The notes under the pieces are model-generated. The model made no database searches, was not told the origin of the DNA, and worked only from the letters and a program-made list of their open reading frames with translations. The translations under genes and the position numbers were made by a program. A stretch of DNA of 42,761 nucleotides, from positions 1-42,761 of the forward strand of contig DASPFY010000050.1 in NCBI GenBank assembly GCA_035620895.1, in the 5' to 3' direction. Source of the stretch: TA-21 sp035620895. GTDB lineage: Archaea > Thermoproteota > Nitrososphaeria > Nitrososphaerales > Nitrososphaeraceae. Within the stretch, counting starts at the first letter, position 1. Each line of letters starts with the position of its first letter. Below, piece by piece: positions 9,110-18,465 of the stretch.

Positions 9110-9361
9110 CTAGTCCGGACATAATGCTGAACCTAAGCATTTGTCGGGTAGACTTACAATGTTTCCCCTTTCGTTGTCTTCTGTCACAGAACCTGTCTGT
9201 GTATCTGGTACAGAAGTATTTCCACCAGTGCCGTTTACATCAGTGGTGTTAGTGTTTGTGATATTCAGTACATTCCGTGCGTTACCATAATCAATATGTG
9301 GACCGGCAAGGATAGATATCATCGTTGCTAGAACAAAGATGAATAGAATGCCTATACTCAT
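9110..9361 (-). CDS. 83-aa exported or anchored small protein
   Basis: MSIGILFIFVLATMISILAG is a strong N-terminal hydrophobic segment, followed by a low-complexity Asn/Thr/Gly linker (NITNTNTTDVNGTGGNTS) with several N-x-S/T sequons and a C-terminal segment with two cysteines (DKCLGSALCPD) that could form a disulfide. It looks like a small secreted or membrane-tethered peptide. No family is recognised. It is convergent with the histidine kinase gene. Confidence 0.6.
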   Translation of the reverse strand: MSIGILFIFVLATMISILAGPHIDYGNARNVLNITNTNTTDVNGTGGNTSVPDTQTGSVTEDNERGNIVSLPDKCLGSALCPD

Positions 9362-10199
9362 TTCTTTTACCTCTAATTCTGGTAACTATAGCATAATGAT
9401 TCGTTATTATAGTTAATGACAATTTTAATGATTAAGGCCTCAATACAGGTCAAATCCAAACACGTCTCTAATACAACAATGTAGTATTTAAGTAAATTTA
9501 TACATAACTCTTTACTAGTGGAATCTTATATAAGAATACCTAAAAACTTTTTGGTTTATCTTAAGATAATCGCTTTTCATAGTGACGATATGTATGATTT
9601 TCCTTGTTATTTTATTTAATTTGATTTAAGAAGGGGTTTCTGTGCAAGTATTAATAAAGTTACCGGATTTTAGTTCTTTTTATTTTTCATCTTTACTATT
9701 TTTTAGTTTCATAACAAAGTAACATTTAGAATTCAATTCGAAGAGCAAATGCATTATACTAGGAAATTTTAGTTTTTGTTTTTGACATTTATTAACAACT
9801 AAAACTCGTCACCGTAATTTTGGCAGTATATTCATTTGACCATTTTCTTACTAAAATTCTAATCCTCTTGACTTAACAAATTAAATTTGGATGAATAGTC
9901 TGAAATTTCATATGGGCACTTAATTATTTGACATATAGTGTATTTATTCTACTGAGCTTTCTATTAACCCATTAATGATTCGAGTATAGGATCAATTATT
10001 CTTCAGTTTATGACTACTAGTATATGAATAGCATTACTCTCCACAATTGAAATTAATACAGTATATTGAATGTACAAAATTGGTACGATAACGAAGTACA
10101 ATAATAATAATGACAACATAATATTTATCTATAATTGGTAACTAAATAGTTTTGAAATCGTGAACGATTCGGGAGTCAGTTTACCAAAACTGGGATACA
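9362..10199. other. 838-bp AT-rich gap without recognisable genes
   Basis: Very AT-rich sequence between the small exported protein and the NHL protein gene. I read both strands and found only ORFs of about 20 codons, no tRNA-like fold and no strong repeats. It should contain the promoter of the 9110-9361 gene at its left end. Confidence 0.5.
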
Positions 10200-11204
10200 T
10201 TAACAAGGAGAAAATACTTGCATCCGCTGATTACCCCTATCCACAACATACACATTTCCTGATGAGTCAATATTAACATGTTCAGGTTTTGACAATTGAC
10301 CATTACCAGTTCCACTGGTTCCAATGGAAGTTGTGAAATTACCGTTGGTATCAAAGACTTGAATTCTAGGATTAAGAGCTCCATCCACCATAAATATCAT
10401 ATCCCGTTTAGAATCTACTTCCAGATGCTCTAACAACGGTGTAAATTCTCCTGGTCCTTTTCCTTCAGAACCCCATTGTTTGACAAATGTGCCATTTTCA
10501 TCGAATTTCTGAATTCTTGGATTTTCCAATTCGTTTACATAAACGTAGCCTTTAGAATCAACATCAATTCCATGTGGATGATTAAATTTACCTCTTTCAT
10601 TACTTGCTTTACCATCATCCGAACCCCATTCTAATATGTATGAAAAATTTCTATCCAATTTCACAACGCGCTCATTTCCAGTATCAGCAATGTACATAAC
10701 CCCCGTTTTTTGATCTATAACCATATCTTCTGGACTTCCAAATTCTTTATCCGTACCATTGATTTTTTCAGGTCTGTCCCATTGTTTGACAAATGTGCCA
10801 TTTTCATCAAATTTCTGAATTCTATCGTTACCTCTATCTACAACATAAATATTGTCGGAAGGATCTATTTCGATACTATAGGGCACATTGAATTGTCCGC
10901 CCCTATCCCCCTCAGAACCCCACTTCATGAGGAAAGTTCCATTTGGAGTAAACTTTTGTATATCATTTCTATCTCTATCGCTCACATACACATATCCTTT
11001 AGAATCAAAATTTACATCATGTGGGCGTAAGAACTGGCCGTCCGCTGAACCCTGAGAACCCCATTTGAAGTTAAAACAATACTTTATAGGACTCAATTCA
11101 TCCTTTCCTCCAAAAGCAGTCTTGTCCATTATTAAGTTTGGATCTGCTAAGATGAAAACTGCTACTAACATAGGAGTCAGGTTATACGCTAAATTGAGAA
11201 ACAT
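10200..11204 (-). CDS. exported NHL-repeat beta-propeller protein
   Basis: About 334 aa from ATG 11204 (TTG 11216 would add four residues). A hydrophobic N-terminus (residues 1-25, NLTPMLVAVFILADP) is followed by about six NHL blades with the recurrent pattern KWGSEGxxxGQFxxPxxxxIDxxxNIYVVDRGNxRIQKF and NGTFVKQW. The gene is compact: almost all residues belong to the propeller. Probable extracellular scaffold or ligand-binding protein. Compared with the protein at 1-1587 it lacks the PKD-like domain and the repeat tail, so the two are homologous only in the propeller. Confidence 0.85.
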   Translation of the reverse strand: MFLNLAYNLTPMLVAVFILADPNLIMDKTAFGGKDELSPIKYCFNFKWGSQGSADGQFLRPHDVNFDSKGYVYVSDRDRNDIQKFTPNGTFLMKWGSEGDRGGQFNVPYSIEIDPSDNIYVVDRGNDRIQKFDENGTFVKQWDRPEKINGTDKEFGSPEDMVIDQKTGVMYIADTGNERVVKLDRNFSYILEWGSDDGKASNERGKFNHPHGIDVDSKGYVYVNELENPRIQKFDENGTFVKQWGSEGKGPGEFTPLLEHLEVDSKRDMIFMVDGALNPRIQVFDTNGNFTTSIGTSGTGNGQLSKPEHVNIDSSGNVYVVDRGNQRMQVFSPC

Positions 11205-11216
11205 CACAAATATCAA

Positions 11217-11598
11217 GATCTAGTGGCTATCTAAAATTTCTGGTACAAGTGTCTTACCTTATTTATAATGAATTAGATTATCTAAGCTTGGCGTATCAGA
11301 TGTGTGCTATTATGAAAATAGAATAAAAGCCTAGGAAATACGTATCAAGCAATTATCATTTAAATTTTCAACTCCCAATTATTCAATTATATAGTATGCC
11401 ATACCAATCTCTAAAACGCAATTGTCATAGAATCGAATGCATCAATTGCTCAAAATATCTGATTATTCTGAACAAGGTCAATTAGTTTTTCTAACATCCA
11501 TGTTAAATAAAGCTCAGATCATCCGAGCTGTCTCCTAATGCGAGTTAATATTTTCTTTGCCACTATCTTATTATAAAGTGCGACCTATTTCTTATCTC
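11217..11598. other. intergenic region with a weak 33-codon ORF
   Basis: On the plus strand, 11437-11538 reads MHQLLKISDYSEQGQLVFLT and on to a TAA, a soluble, protein-like composition, but too short to call. Nothing else stands out. Confidence 0.25.
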
Positions 11599-11787
11599 AT
11601 GCAAATAAAGCTTTTCACCCAGAGGTCCGAAATTCCTAAACCACTCGTACCCTGGATATCAGAACTAGAATCACTTGGAATTAAATCAAAGAAATTAAAT
11701 GAATTAAATGATGTTTACGAAGTAGGAAATCTCGTTGAAAATATCAAACAATCATTATTTCAGGATTTTAAATCTAGTTATCGATAG
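11599..11787 (+). CDS. 62-aa hypothetical protein
   Basis: From ATG 11599 (a TTG at 11557 in the same frame would add 14 residues). The product begins MQIKLFTQRSEIPKPLVPWI and continues with an amphipathic, charged helix-rich segment (ELESLGIKSKKLNEL, VENIKQSLFQDF). Balanced charge and hydrophobic spacing suggest a genuine small protein. No domain recognised, and no neighbouring gene on the same strand within 290 bases. Confidence 0.45.
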   Translation: MQIKLFTQRSEIPKPLVPWISELESLGIKSKKLNELNDVYEVGNLVENIKQSLFQDFKSSYR

Positions 11788-11824
11788 AATGTTCTAGCTT
11801 GATCTCAAAATTATTTTGCTATTA

Positions 11825-11857
11825 GATACCATAATGATACCATAATGATACCATAAT
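11825..11857. repeat. three tandem 11-bp repeats (GATACCATAAT)
   Basis: Three identical adjacent copies in intergenic sequence, 38 bp after the preceding ORF. The 11-bp unit is about one helical turn, so repeated protein binding is possible but unproven. Confidence 0.9.
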
Positions 11858-12028
11858 GAGTAAGAGATTATTGGATAATCACTGAATCAAGATCTATTCC
11901 GAAAATTATACAAACATCAAGATCATTTATTGGAAGAATACGCCATATCACCTTACTCTGCATTAATTAATCTTTTTTCTAATTAAAGTTTAAAAAGCAA
12001 ACTTGGTATAATAATAGGGGGTCTTTGC

Positions 12029-12066
12029 CAGTCAGTATGACTGAAGTGATGTCTATATTTTTATAT
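12029..12066 (+). promoter_or_regulatory. palindrome and TATA box upstream of the acyl-CoA dehydrogenase
   Basis: CAGTCA-GTA-TGACTG (12029-12043) is a perfect 6-bp dyad lying just upstream of a TATA-like TTTTTATATG (about 12057-12066). The ATG at 12085 sits about 23 nt from the TATA centre, predicting a leaderless mRNA. The dyad position fits an activator or repressor site; the regulator is unknown. Confidence 0.45.
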
Positions 12067-12084
12067 GAAAATAGTTATTGAATA

Positions 12085-13347
12085 ATGTTGTCTCAATATT
12101 CAAATTTGTCTTGCATGAATTTTGATACCACCAATGATCAAGAAGAGTTTATCTCAAAGGTTGACAGTGTATGTACAGCTCTTAGAAGTTTTGAAGAAGA
12201 ATGCTATATTCAAGATAAATTCAATGAAAAATTAGTTCCTGAATTCAGTAAAATCGGAATGCTTGGTTGTCCGATTTCAAAAGAATACGGCGGATTAGGA
12301 TACGATATTTTGACATATTGTAAGACTTTAGAAAGAATTGGTGAAGAAGGCAATTCTATGAGAACATTTTTTTCAGTGCATACTTCCATAGGACAAATGG
12401 TACTTCAAGGATGGGCAAATGGGGATCAGATGAAAAGATACCTGCCCGCAACAACAAGTGGTAAAAGTATCATGGCTTTTGCCTTAACCGAGCCAGAAGC
12501 AGGAAGCGATCCTTCATCAATGAACTGTCGTTATGAGGACATCGGAGAATCTTATATACTAACGGGAATGAAGCACTGGATCGGAAATGGAACTATAGCC
12601 AATGTGATCACAATTTATGCTCGGGACAAGACAACTGGAAAGATATCCGCATTTATTGTAGATATGAATTCATCTGGCATTACAAAAAACGAAATGAAGA
12701 ACAAAATGGGTCTTCTTACCATTAAGAATGCTCAGATCAATTTCGAAGGTTGTCGCATACCAAAACAAAATTTACTTGGCGATGTGGGTCAGGGACTAAA
12801 CATTGCCTACAGTGCCTTGATTGACGGTAGGCTAAGCGTTGCAGCTGGTTGTATTGGAGTAATGAAAGATTGTCTTAATGAAACCTTGCAACACGCAAAG
12901 TCAAGAAGTCAGCATGGATCTCTTCTAGCAAAAAAACAGTTAATTCAACAACACATTTCAAGAATTGTTATAGGTATAGAAAGCTCTAAATGGCTTACTT
13001 ATAGAGCCGCATGTGCCAGACAAAAATTGCATGATTATGTTGAACAATTCAAACTTGAACAAGAAGGATGGCAATCAAAACTAAATCGCAATAACAGAGC
13101 TTACTCAAACTTGAGAAATGAAGCCGACAAGTTGACAGCTATTGCGAAATTCCATGCTACGAACACTGCGTTTGATTGCGCAAATAGATCAGTACAAGTG
13201 TTTGGATCTTTTGGTTACCAGAAAACAGCACGAGTAGCAAAGCACTTTCTTGATTCTCGAGCAACAATGATTTACGAAGGAGCAAATGAAGTGTTGGAGC
13301 TAAAAATTGCGTCTGGAGTTTTGGGGGATAGTTTCAAAGCATACTAA
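12085..13347 (+). CDS. acyl-CoA dehydrogenase (FAD)
   Basis: 420 aa, normal family length. N-terminal helical domain, FAD-binding middle with AFALTEPEAGSDPSS (about 133-148) and KHWIGNGTIANV, then C-terminal helices with the arginine-rich DGRLSVAAGCIG and the conserved QVFGSFGYQKT and YEGANEV blocks. Glu398 in YEG is at the position of the catalytic base of glutaryl-/short-chain dehydrogenases. It oxidises an acyl-CoA to the enoyl-CoA and passes electrons to ETF. Sequence order resembles the glutaryl-CoA dehydrogenase branch, but substrate is not certain. Just downstream on the other strand lies the broken aminotransferase, suggesting amino-acid carbon catabolism as the local theme. Confidence 0.9.
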   Translation: MLSQYSNLSCMNFDTTNDQEEFISKVDSVCTALRSFEEECYIQDKFNEKLVPEFSKIGMLGCPISKEYGGLGYDILTYCKTLERIGEEGNSMRTFFSVHTSIGQMVLQGWANGDQMKRYLPATTSGKSIMAFALTEPEAGSDPSSMNCRYEDIGESYILTGMKHWIGNGTIANVITIYARDKTTGKISAFIVDMNSSGITKNEMKNKMGLLTIKNAQINFEGCRIPKQNLLGDVGQGLNIAYSALIDGRLSVAAGCIGVMKDCLNETLQHAKSRSQHGSLLAKKQLIQQHISRIVIGIESSKWLTYRAACARQKLHDYVEQFKLEQEGWQSKLNRNNRAYSNLRNEADKLTAIAKFHATNTAFDCANRSVQVFGSFGYQKTARVAKHFLDSRATMIYEGANEVLELKIASGVLGDSFKAY

Positions 13348-13444
13348 AAGTTATCTTCCTAATTGATGTACGCTATTAGAAAAATTGCAAAAATTAATAT
13401 CCAATTAGTTAGTTAATTCTTCTTATGCGGCCAACTAAATGAGC

Positions 13445-14671
13445 TTATTTATTATACTCATTTATAGTATCATCTATTGTTGAAATACCTTTCATAGCTT
13501 CCTCTTCATTAATGATTAGTGGCGGCATTATTCTTATTGATTTTATTCCTGCTGGAAGAACGAGAAGACCGCTCTTAAATAATTTATTGACGATATTATC
13601 TCTAGTCGTTCTGGTATCAAATTCCAGACCAATCATTAATCCAATGCCTCTCGCGTCAATTAGCCCATTGATACCTACAAGGTCAACAAAATTTTCTAAT
13701 AACATATTACCTATTTTTTGAGAATTGGACAAAAGATTATCCCTCATAATAATCTCTATTATCTTGCTGCCAATTGCCATATCAATTCTACTTCCTCCTC
13801 CCCACGTACTTGATAGCACTCCTGATTCAGAAGGTTCGTATTTCTTATCATATACAGTGGCACCTACCTGCAAGGCCTTTGCAACAGTCATTATATCAGG
13901 CTCTACTCCATAATGTTCGTAAGCCCACCACTTTCCTGTCCTTCCCATTCCACTCTGAACCTCATCAAAAATCAAAGGGACATTATATTCATCTGCTAAT
14001 TTTCTAATATTCTGGATGAATAATTTACTTGCTACATTTAGTCCTCCTTCTCCCTGTATAATTTCAGTTAAAATGAAGGTCACCTTATATTTTTTTAACA
14101 GCTCTTCTAGTTGATTAATTTGGGGATCAGAATCAATCGTACAAAATTTAATTCTTTTAACTGGTAACTCTGGAAAGTTTGTTTTCTGCACTTCTTTACT
14201 CAATGTAAAGCTTAAAGCTCCAAGTGTTCTACCATGAAAATCACTATAACAAGATATTCCTTGAAGAGGACCCATTTTCTTATATGCTATCTTTATTGCG
14301 TTTTCCACAGCTTGTGCTCCACTGTTTATGAAAAAAACCTTCGAATTTTTCTTGCTTATGGAAAGAAGTTTTTTTGCAATAGTGAAGTGTTCCTCACAAT
14401 AAAAGTCTTGACCGGCTATCTTGTTAACTCACTTTTCTATGTTTGAGTAATCTTTGATAACATCTAAAATTTCAGGGTGGGAATATCCTAGTGGACATGA
14501 ACCAATATTAGACGTAAAATCTAAAAACTTGATGCCATCTACATCTTCAATTTCGCATTCCCTTCCGGTCTCAATCACAAGAGGATAAGTGAAGGTGGAA
14601 TCATAAGCTATTTCTTTGAATTCTTCAACATGTTCAATTGCTTTCGGGCCAGGAATTTTAGTCACATACAT
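13445..14671 (-). pseudogene. class III (PLP) aminotransferase interrupted by one in-frame TGA
   Basis: Two ORFs, 14429-14671 (80 aa) and 13445-14308 (287 aa from its first ATG), are in the same frame and the region between them is open apart from TGA at 14431-14429. Reading through gives about 408 residues, the normal length: N-terminal FLDFTSNIGSCPLGYSHPE, then after the stop VNKIAGQDFYCEEH, the PLP phosphate loop INSGAQAVENAIK, FDEVQSGMGRTGK (Asp at codon 236) and the Schiff-base lysine at codon 265 in TVAKAL. The TGA sits where GGA (Gly) would fit, one base away. The family transfers the omega- or alpha-amino group of ornithine, lysine, GABA or similar to 2-oxoglutarate; with proline-degrading genes next door, an ornithine/lysine-type role is my inference. 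It is either a recent nonsense mutation, a base error, or readthrough. Confidence 0.85.
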
Positions 14672-14780
14672 GTATTCTATTTGCCATACATAAGATTTGT
14701 ATATTTAGACCGTCGGAATGCGCGGAAGACATTTGGTCTCAGGTGATATATCCTTTAAAAATGAATCCAGTTGGACTTTA

Positions 14781-15086
14781 TCAAATCTTGGAAATTAAAT
14801 CTGATGAAATCCTTTCTGCCCGTCTACATAACATTTTGAATGAATCTAGGATATCCATTTCAATAATTCCGGGCAGGTGTTCAATATTGGGTACGTAATT
14901 ATTTAGGATGTATAGTTTTTTTAATCTGACCTCAATCTTGATATCATTACTTTTTAGATCATCAGAATCTGATCTATTAATGATTTCTACAGACTTCGCA
15001 AAATTTTTTTGTTGTTGACTCTCAAATGGATATTTCCCTGCATGTACAGATTCTTCGATCATACTACATAATTCCGAAATTTTCAT
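14781..15086 (-). CDS. 101-aa hypothetical protein, helical and charged
   Basis: ATG start, mixed-charge composition: MKISELCSMIEESVHAGKYP, then QQQKNFAKSVEIINRSDSDD, IEVRLKKLYILNNYVPNIEH and a C-terminal amphipathic helix FKMLCRRAERISSDLI. No membrane segment or metal motif. It is divergent from the proline dehydrogenase gene, with about 110 bp between them. I do not recognise the family. Confidence 0.6.
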   Translation of the reverse strand: MKISELCSMIEESVHAGKYPFESQQQKNFAKSVEIINRSDSDDLKSNDIKIEVRLKKLYILNNYVPNIEHLPGIIEMDILDSFKMLCRRAERISSDLISKI

Positions 15087-15210
15087 ATACCTTTTAGTAA
15101 TAAACTGATACTTTAATTTATAACAGTGAAGAATACCTTGCTTTAAAATAAGATTAAATATGAATAAAACATATCACTGAAAGTCCTCGGGAATAATTTT
15201 GGAAAGGAAA

Positions 15211-16104
15211 ATGTCTCATTCTCACGATTATGATCCAGCACTTCTAGAAAGAATGTTATTTAAGGTATCCAAACGGTGGATTGCTGGGTATTCCAATGCT
15301 GAAGCAATCGCCGAAGCAAGAAAGTCAAATCAAAATGGAATGTCAGCAATCCTTAACTATCTAGGTGAAGGAAATACTGAAAATTCTCAGATTGATAGCA
15401 CAGTCTTAGAATATTATACTTTAGTCGACCTTTTAAAAACTAACAATATTAGAGGTAGTATTTCAGTAAAACCAACGCAAATTGGTCTTAGTGTTGGATA
15501 CGATGTCTGCTTAGAGAACTTTAAAAAGATTTCCGAAAAGGCAAAACGCAGTGGACATTTTATGTGGATAGATATAGAGAATTCCAATTTTGTAGACGAT
15601 ACTTTGTCAATTTATCTTGAAATTCTGAGAAAAAATAGAAATGCAGGGGTAGCAATTCAATCATATCTTAGAAGGAGTCATAGTGATTTACTGCATCTTA
15701 TGGAAAATTCTGCTAATGTAAGAATTGTAAAGGGCGCCTATAGTGAGGATAAAAATGAAGCCTATCAATCAAATAATGAAACAACCCAAAATTTTTCAAG
15801 ACTCATGAAATTGATATTAAAAGAAGAATCTTACAGGGGAATTGTGGCCATAGCTACGCATGACTCAAATCTTATTGATGAAGCATTATCATTGTCTACT
15901 AAAGGATCGAAAAGAACAAAAAACTTGCAGTTCCAATTCTTGAAAGGTATACGAGACGAATTAAAGAAGCAATTAGTCAAAAATGGATATGTGGTCCTGG
16001 AATACATACCTTATGGCGAAAAATGGTTACAATATTCTTTAAGAAGAATTAGAGAGAGAAAAAGAAATATATTTTTACTCGCCAGATCCCTTATAGAATC
16101 TTGA
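15211..16104 (+). CDS. proline dehydrogenase (FAD)
   Basis: A monofunctional ProDH, 297 aa from ATG 15211 (TTG 15199 would add four). The TIM-barrel signature is clear: SVKPTQIGLSVG, FMWIDIENS, NVRIVKGAYSE, IATHDSNLIDEAL, FQFLKGIRDEL and the C-terminal YIPYGEKWLQYSLRRIRERKRN, whose paired arginines bind the proline carboxylate. It oxidises L-proline to delta-1-pyrroline-5-carboxylate and delivers electrons to the quinone pool, normally at the membrane face. The next gene encodes the following enzyme, 107 nt downstream. The short length matches bacterial/archaeal PutB-type enzymes rather than bifunctional PutA. Confidence 0.9.
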   Translation: MSHSHDYDPALLERMLFKVSKRWIAGYSNAEAIAEARKSNQNGMSAILNYLGEGNTENSQIDSTVLEYYTLVDLLKTNNIRGSISVKPTQIGLSVGYDVCLENFKKISEKAKRSGHFMWIDIENSNFVDDTLSIYLEILRKNRNAGVAIQSYLRRSHSDLLHLMENSANVRIVKGAYSEDKNEAYQSNNETTQNFSRLMKLILKEESYRGIVAIATHDSNLIDEALSLSTKGSKRTKNLQFQFLKGIRDELKKQLVKNGYVVLEYIPYGEKWLQYSLRRIRERKRNIFLLARSLIES

Positions 16105-16211
16105 TTGCTCTTGATTTCTCAATTCTTTTATGGTACAACTTTCATCATCTCCATCATTAGCATGAACGCTATTATTTCACGCTTTTTAATTGGTGAGTTT
16201 GCGTCAGTAAT

Positions 16212-17780
16212 ATGATATTTAAGAATGAAGATACTTTCCAGTCCTTTCTTGATAATAATCAGGAGAATCGATTTCATAGCTTATATGATAAGGCAACCAA
16301 TCTAGTTTCTTCAGAATTTGGAAGAACTTATCCCATTATTATTAATGGTAAGAAAACATATACATCACAAACTATGATTCGGACGTCTCCAACAGACAGA
16401 AGAATCACTTTGGGATATGTTATGAAAGGAAACACAATCCATGCTAAAAAATCTATTCAAGCGGCGAGCAACGCATTTGAAAAATGGAGTATGATGGATT
16501 ATAGAAAAAGAGTAAAGTTATTTAGGAAAATAGGGACTGTTATAAAGAGACGTAAATTTGAGTTAGCGGCCTGGCTTACTTTTGAAAATGGGAAGAATAG
16601 GTATGAAGCAATTGCAGACATTGATGAAGCAATTGATTTTATAATGTTCTATTCTCATGAGATGGAGAAAAACAAAGGATTCATCACCAGGAAAGGAGGT
16701 AGTCAAAACGAGCAGAATACAAGTATAATGAAACCGTATGGAGTTTGGGCCGTTATTGCTCCCTTCAATTTTCCTGCAGCAATTTTGGTAGGCATGTGCG
16801 TTGGTGCTCTTATAACTGGTAACACTGTTGTCATAAAACCAGCAAGTGACACTCCAATTATAGGTTATAAGATTGTTGAAATTATACTTGAAGCAGGGAT
16901 TCCCAATGGAGTATTAAATTTTGTTCCAGGATCTGGTGTAGAAATTGGCAAGACAATAATTGAAAGCAAAGATGTAGCTGGTATTGTATTTACCGGATCA
17001 CGAGAGGTTGGCTATAAGTTGATGAGTGAATCAACCAAGACAAAACCTCGTCCAATAATTGCAGAGTTAGGAGGAAAAAATGCAACTATCGTAACTGATA
17101 CTGCAAATTTAGATATGGCAGCTGAGGGAGTAGCTAAGGCAGCGTTTTCGTTTTCAGGACAAAAATGTAGCGCTTGTTCGCGTGTTTATGTCCAGAAGAA
17201 AGTTAAATCTCAATTCTTATCTAAATTAGTAGAAAAAACAAAAAAACTAAGAGTAGAAAATCCCAAAGAGAGAGATAGTTTCGTAGGACCCGTAATAAAT
17301 TTAAATGCATACAATAATTTCAAAAATTTTTCTAAACTTGCTTCAAAACATGGTAACATGTTAACGGGGGGCTCAGTTGTAAGAAATAGAGAATTTAAAC
17401 ATGGCTATTATGTAGAACCTACAATTGTAGAGGGATTACCAACACATCACCCTTTACTTAAAAAGGAACTATTTGTACCTATTTTGTGTATAACAGAATA
17501 CAATAAGTTTGACAACGCAATTAGAATGACAAATCAATCGGAGTATGGACTTACATCTGGAATTTATAGTAACAAGAAGGAAGAAATTTTGAAATTTCTT
17601 CAGGATATAGAAGCGGGTGTTGTTTACGTAAACAGGAAAAAAAGTTCTACAACAGGTGCCATGGTGGGACGCCAATCATTTGGAGGTTGGAAGGATTCTG
17701 GAACTACGGGAAAAGGTACAGGCGGAAAATATTACCTTACGCAGTTTATGAGAGAACAAAGTCAGACTATTGTCAAATAA
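16212..17780 (+). CDS. 1-pyrroline-5-carboxylate dehydrogenase (aldehyde dehydrogenase family)
   Basis: 522 aa, usual for the P5CDH/RocA group. Catalytic machinery is complete: Asn186 in APFNFPAA, Lys209 in VVIKPAS, GSREVG (262-267) for NAD binding, general base Glu285 in IAELGGKN and nucleophile Cys319 in FSGQKCSACSRVYV, a motif characteristic of P5CDH rather than generic ALDH. It hydrolyses P5C via glutamate semialdehyde to L-glutamate with NAD(P)+ reduction. Together with the proline dehydrogenase it forms the proline-to-glutamate pathway. The GQKCSACSR motif and C-terminal GGWKDSGTTGKGTGG support the assignment. Confidence 0.92.
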   Translation: MIFKNEDTFQSFLDNNQENRFHSLYDKATNLVSSEFGRTYPIIINGKKTYTSQTMIRTSPTDRRITLGYVMKGNTIHAKKSIQAASNAFEKWSMMDYRKRVKLFRKIGTVIKRRKFELAAWLTFENGKNRYEAIADIDEAIDFIMFYSHEMEKNKGFITRKGGSQNEQNTSIMKPYGVWAVIAPFNFPAAILVGMCVGALITGNTVVIKPASDTPIIGYKIVEIILEAGIPNGVLNFVPGSGVEIGKTIIESKDVAGIVFTGSREVGYKLMSESTKTKPRPIIAELGGKNATIVTDTANLDMAAEGVAKAAFSFSGQKCSACSRVYVQKKVKSQFLSKLVEKTKKLRVENPKERDSFVGPVINLNAYNNFKNFSKLASKHGNMLTGGSVVRNREFKHGYYVEPTIVEGLPTHHPLLKKELFVPILCITEYNKFDNAIRMTNQSEYGLTSGIYSNKKEEILKFLQDIEAGVVYVNRKKSSTTGAMVGRQSFGGWKDSGTTGKGTGGKYYLTQFMREQSQTIVK

Positions 17781-17961
17781 TTTGATCAATAATATCAGTT
17801 TATATAAGCAAGTGTTAAGAAAAAGGGAACACTGTTACAATAATAGAAGATTCTTATTATGATAGTTCCATTAATTTATACAAGCAGGTACGGTAATACT
17901 AAATTAACTAAGTTCCGCAATAGATATTTCTCTGTTCTCCAAGAATATTTAGGCATAAATA

Positions 17962-18465
17962 TTGGAAACGTTTAAGAAAACAGGAACGCAAACTCTTGCC
18001 TTGTTAGTGGCAGTTATAATCGGTTTTTCAATATTCATTGCAGCACAACCCAAATTAATACAGATATATGCACAGAACGTAAGCGAGACCAACAAAAGCA
18101 TTACCACTGTACCTTCTGGAAAAATACCTTCTATGTCAACTCCAGGAGAAAAGACATTCTACATATTTACTACAGAGGTTGAAAATGTTGATGAGAACAA
18201 ATTAAAAGTTCCAGGTGATTCATTCTCTGTCCATACACTTGTCGTGAATAAGGGTGACAAAGTAACTGTCCATTTCTATAATGTAGACGATGTCAAAACA
18301 GAAAGACATTCTTTTACTATAGGTGATCCGTATAAAGTAGATATTGACCTTGGTTCCGGACAGAATGGCAATGCAACGTTTACAGCAGACCACAGCGGAC
18401 TATTCACGTATTATTGCAGGTATCATGTCCCAGTTATGACAGGACAATTGCTAGTTCTACCTTAG
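17962..18465 (+). CDS. exported blue-copper (cupredoxin) protein A
   Basis: 167 aa from TTG 17962 (an in-frame stop lies two codons upstream). N-terminal signal/anchor (residues 10-30), a Ser/Thr linker, then a plastocyanin-like domain. Candidate type-1 copper ligands are His116 (TERHSF), Cys152, His155 and Met159 in YYCRYHVPVMTG. A Cys-x2-His-x3-Met site is mononuclear, unlike the two-Cys CuA motif of COX2. Thaumarchaea rely heavily on such periplasmic-side copper proteins for electron transfer in ammonia oxidation. A close paralogue lies at 38646-39140, about 79% identical over the domain by hand count. Donor and acceptor are unknown. Confidence 0.88.
   Translation: METFKKTGTQTLALLVAVIIGFSIFIAAQPKLIQIYAQNVSETNKSITTVPSGKIPSMSTPGEKTFYIFTTEVENVDENKLKVPGDSFSVHTLVVNKGDKVTVHFYNVDDVKTERHSFTIGDPYKVDIDLGSGQNGNATFTADHSGLFTYYCRYHVPVMTGQLLVLP

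Noticed and set aside
9362..10199. CRISPR or long repeat array in the AT-rich gap
   Set aside because: No regularly spaced repeats found on inspection.
10181..10384. Minus-strand ORF at the 3' end of the NHL gene
   Set aside because: Out-of-frame overlap with the supported NHL coding sequence.
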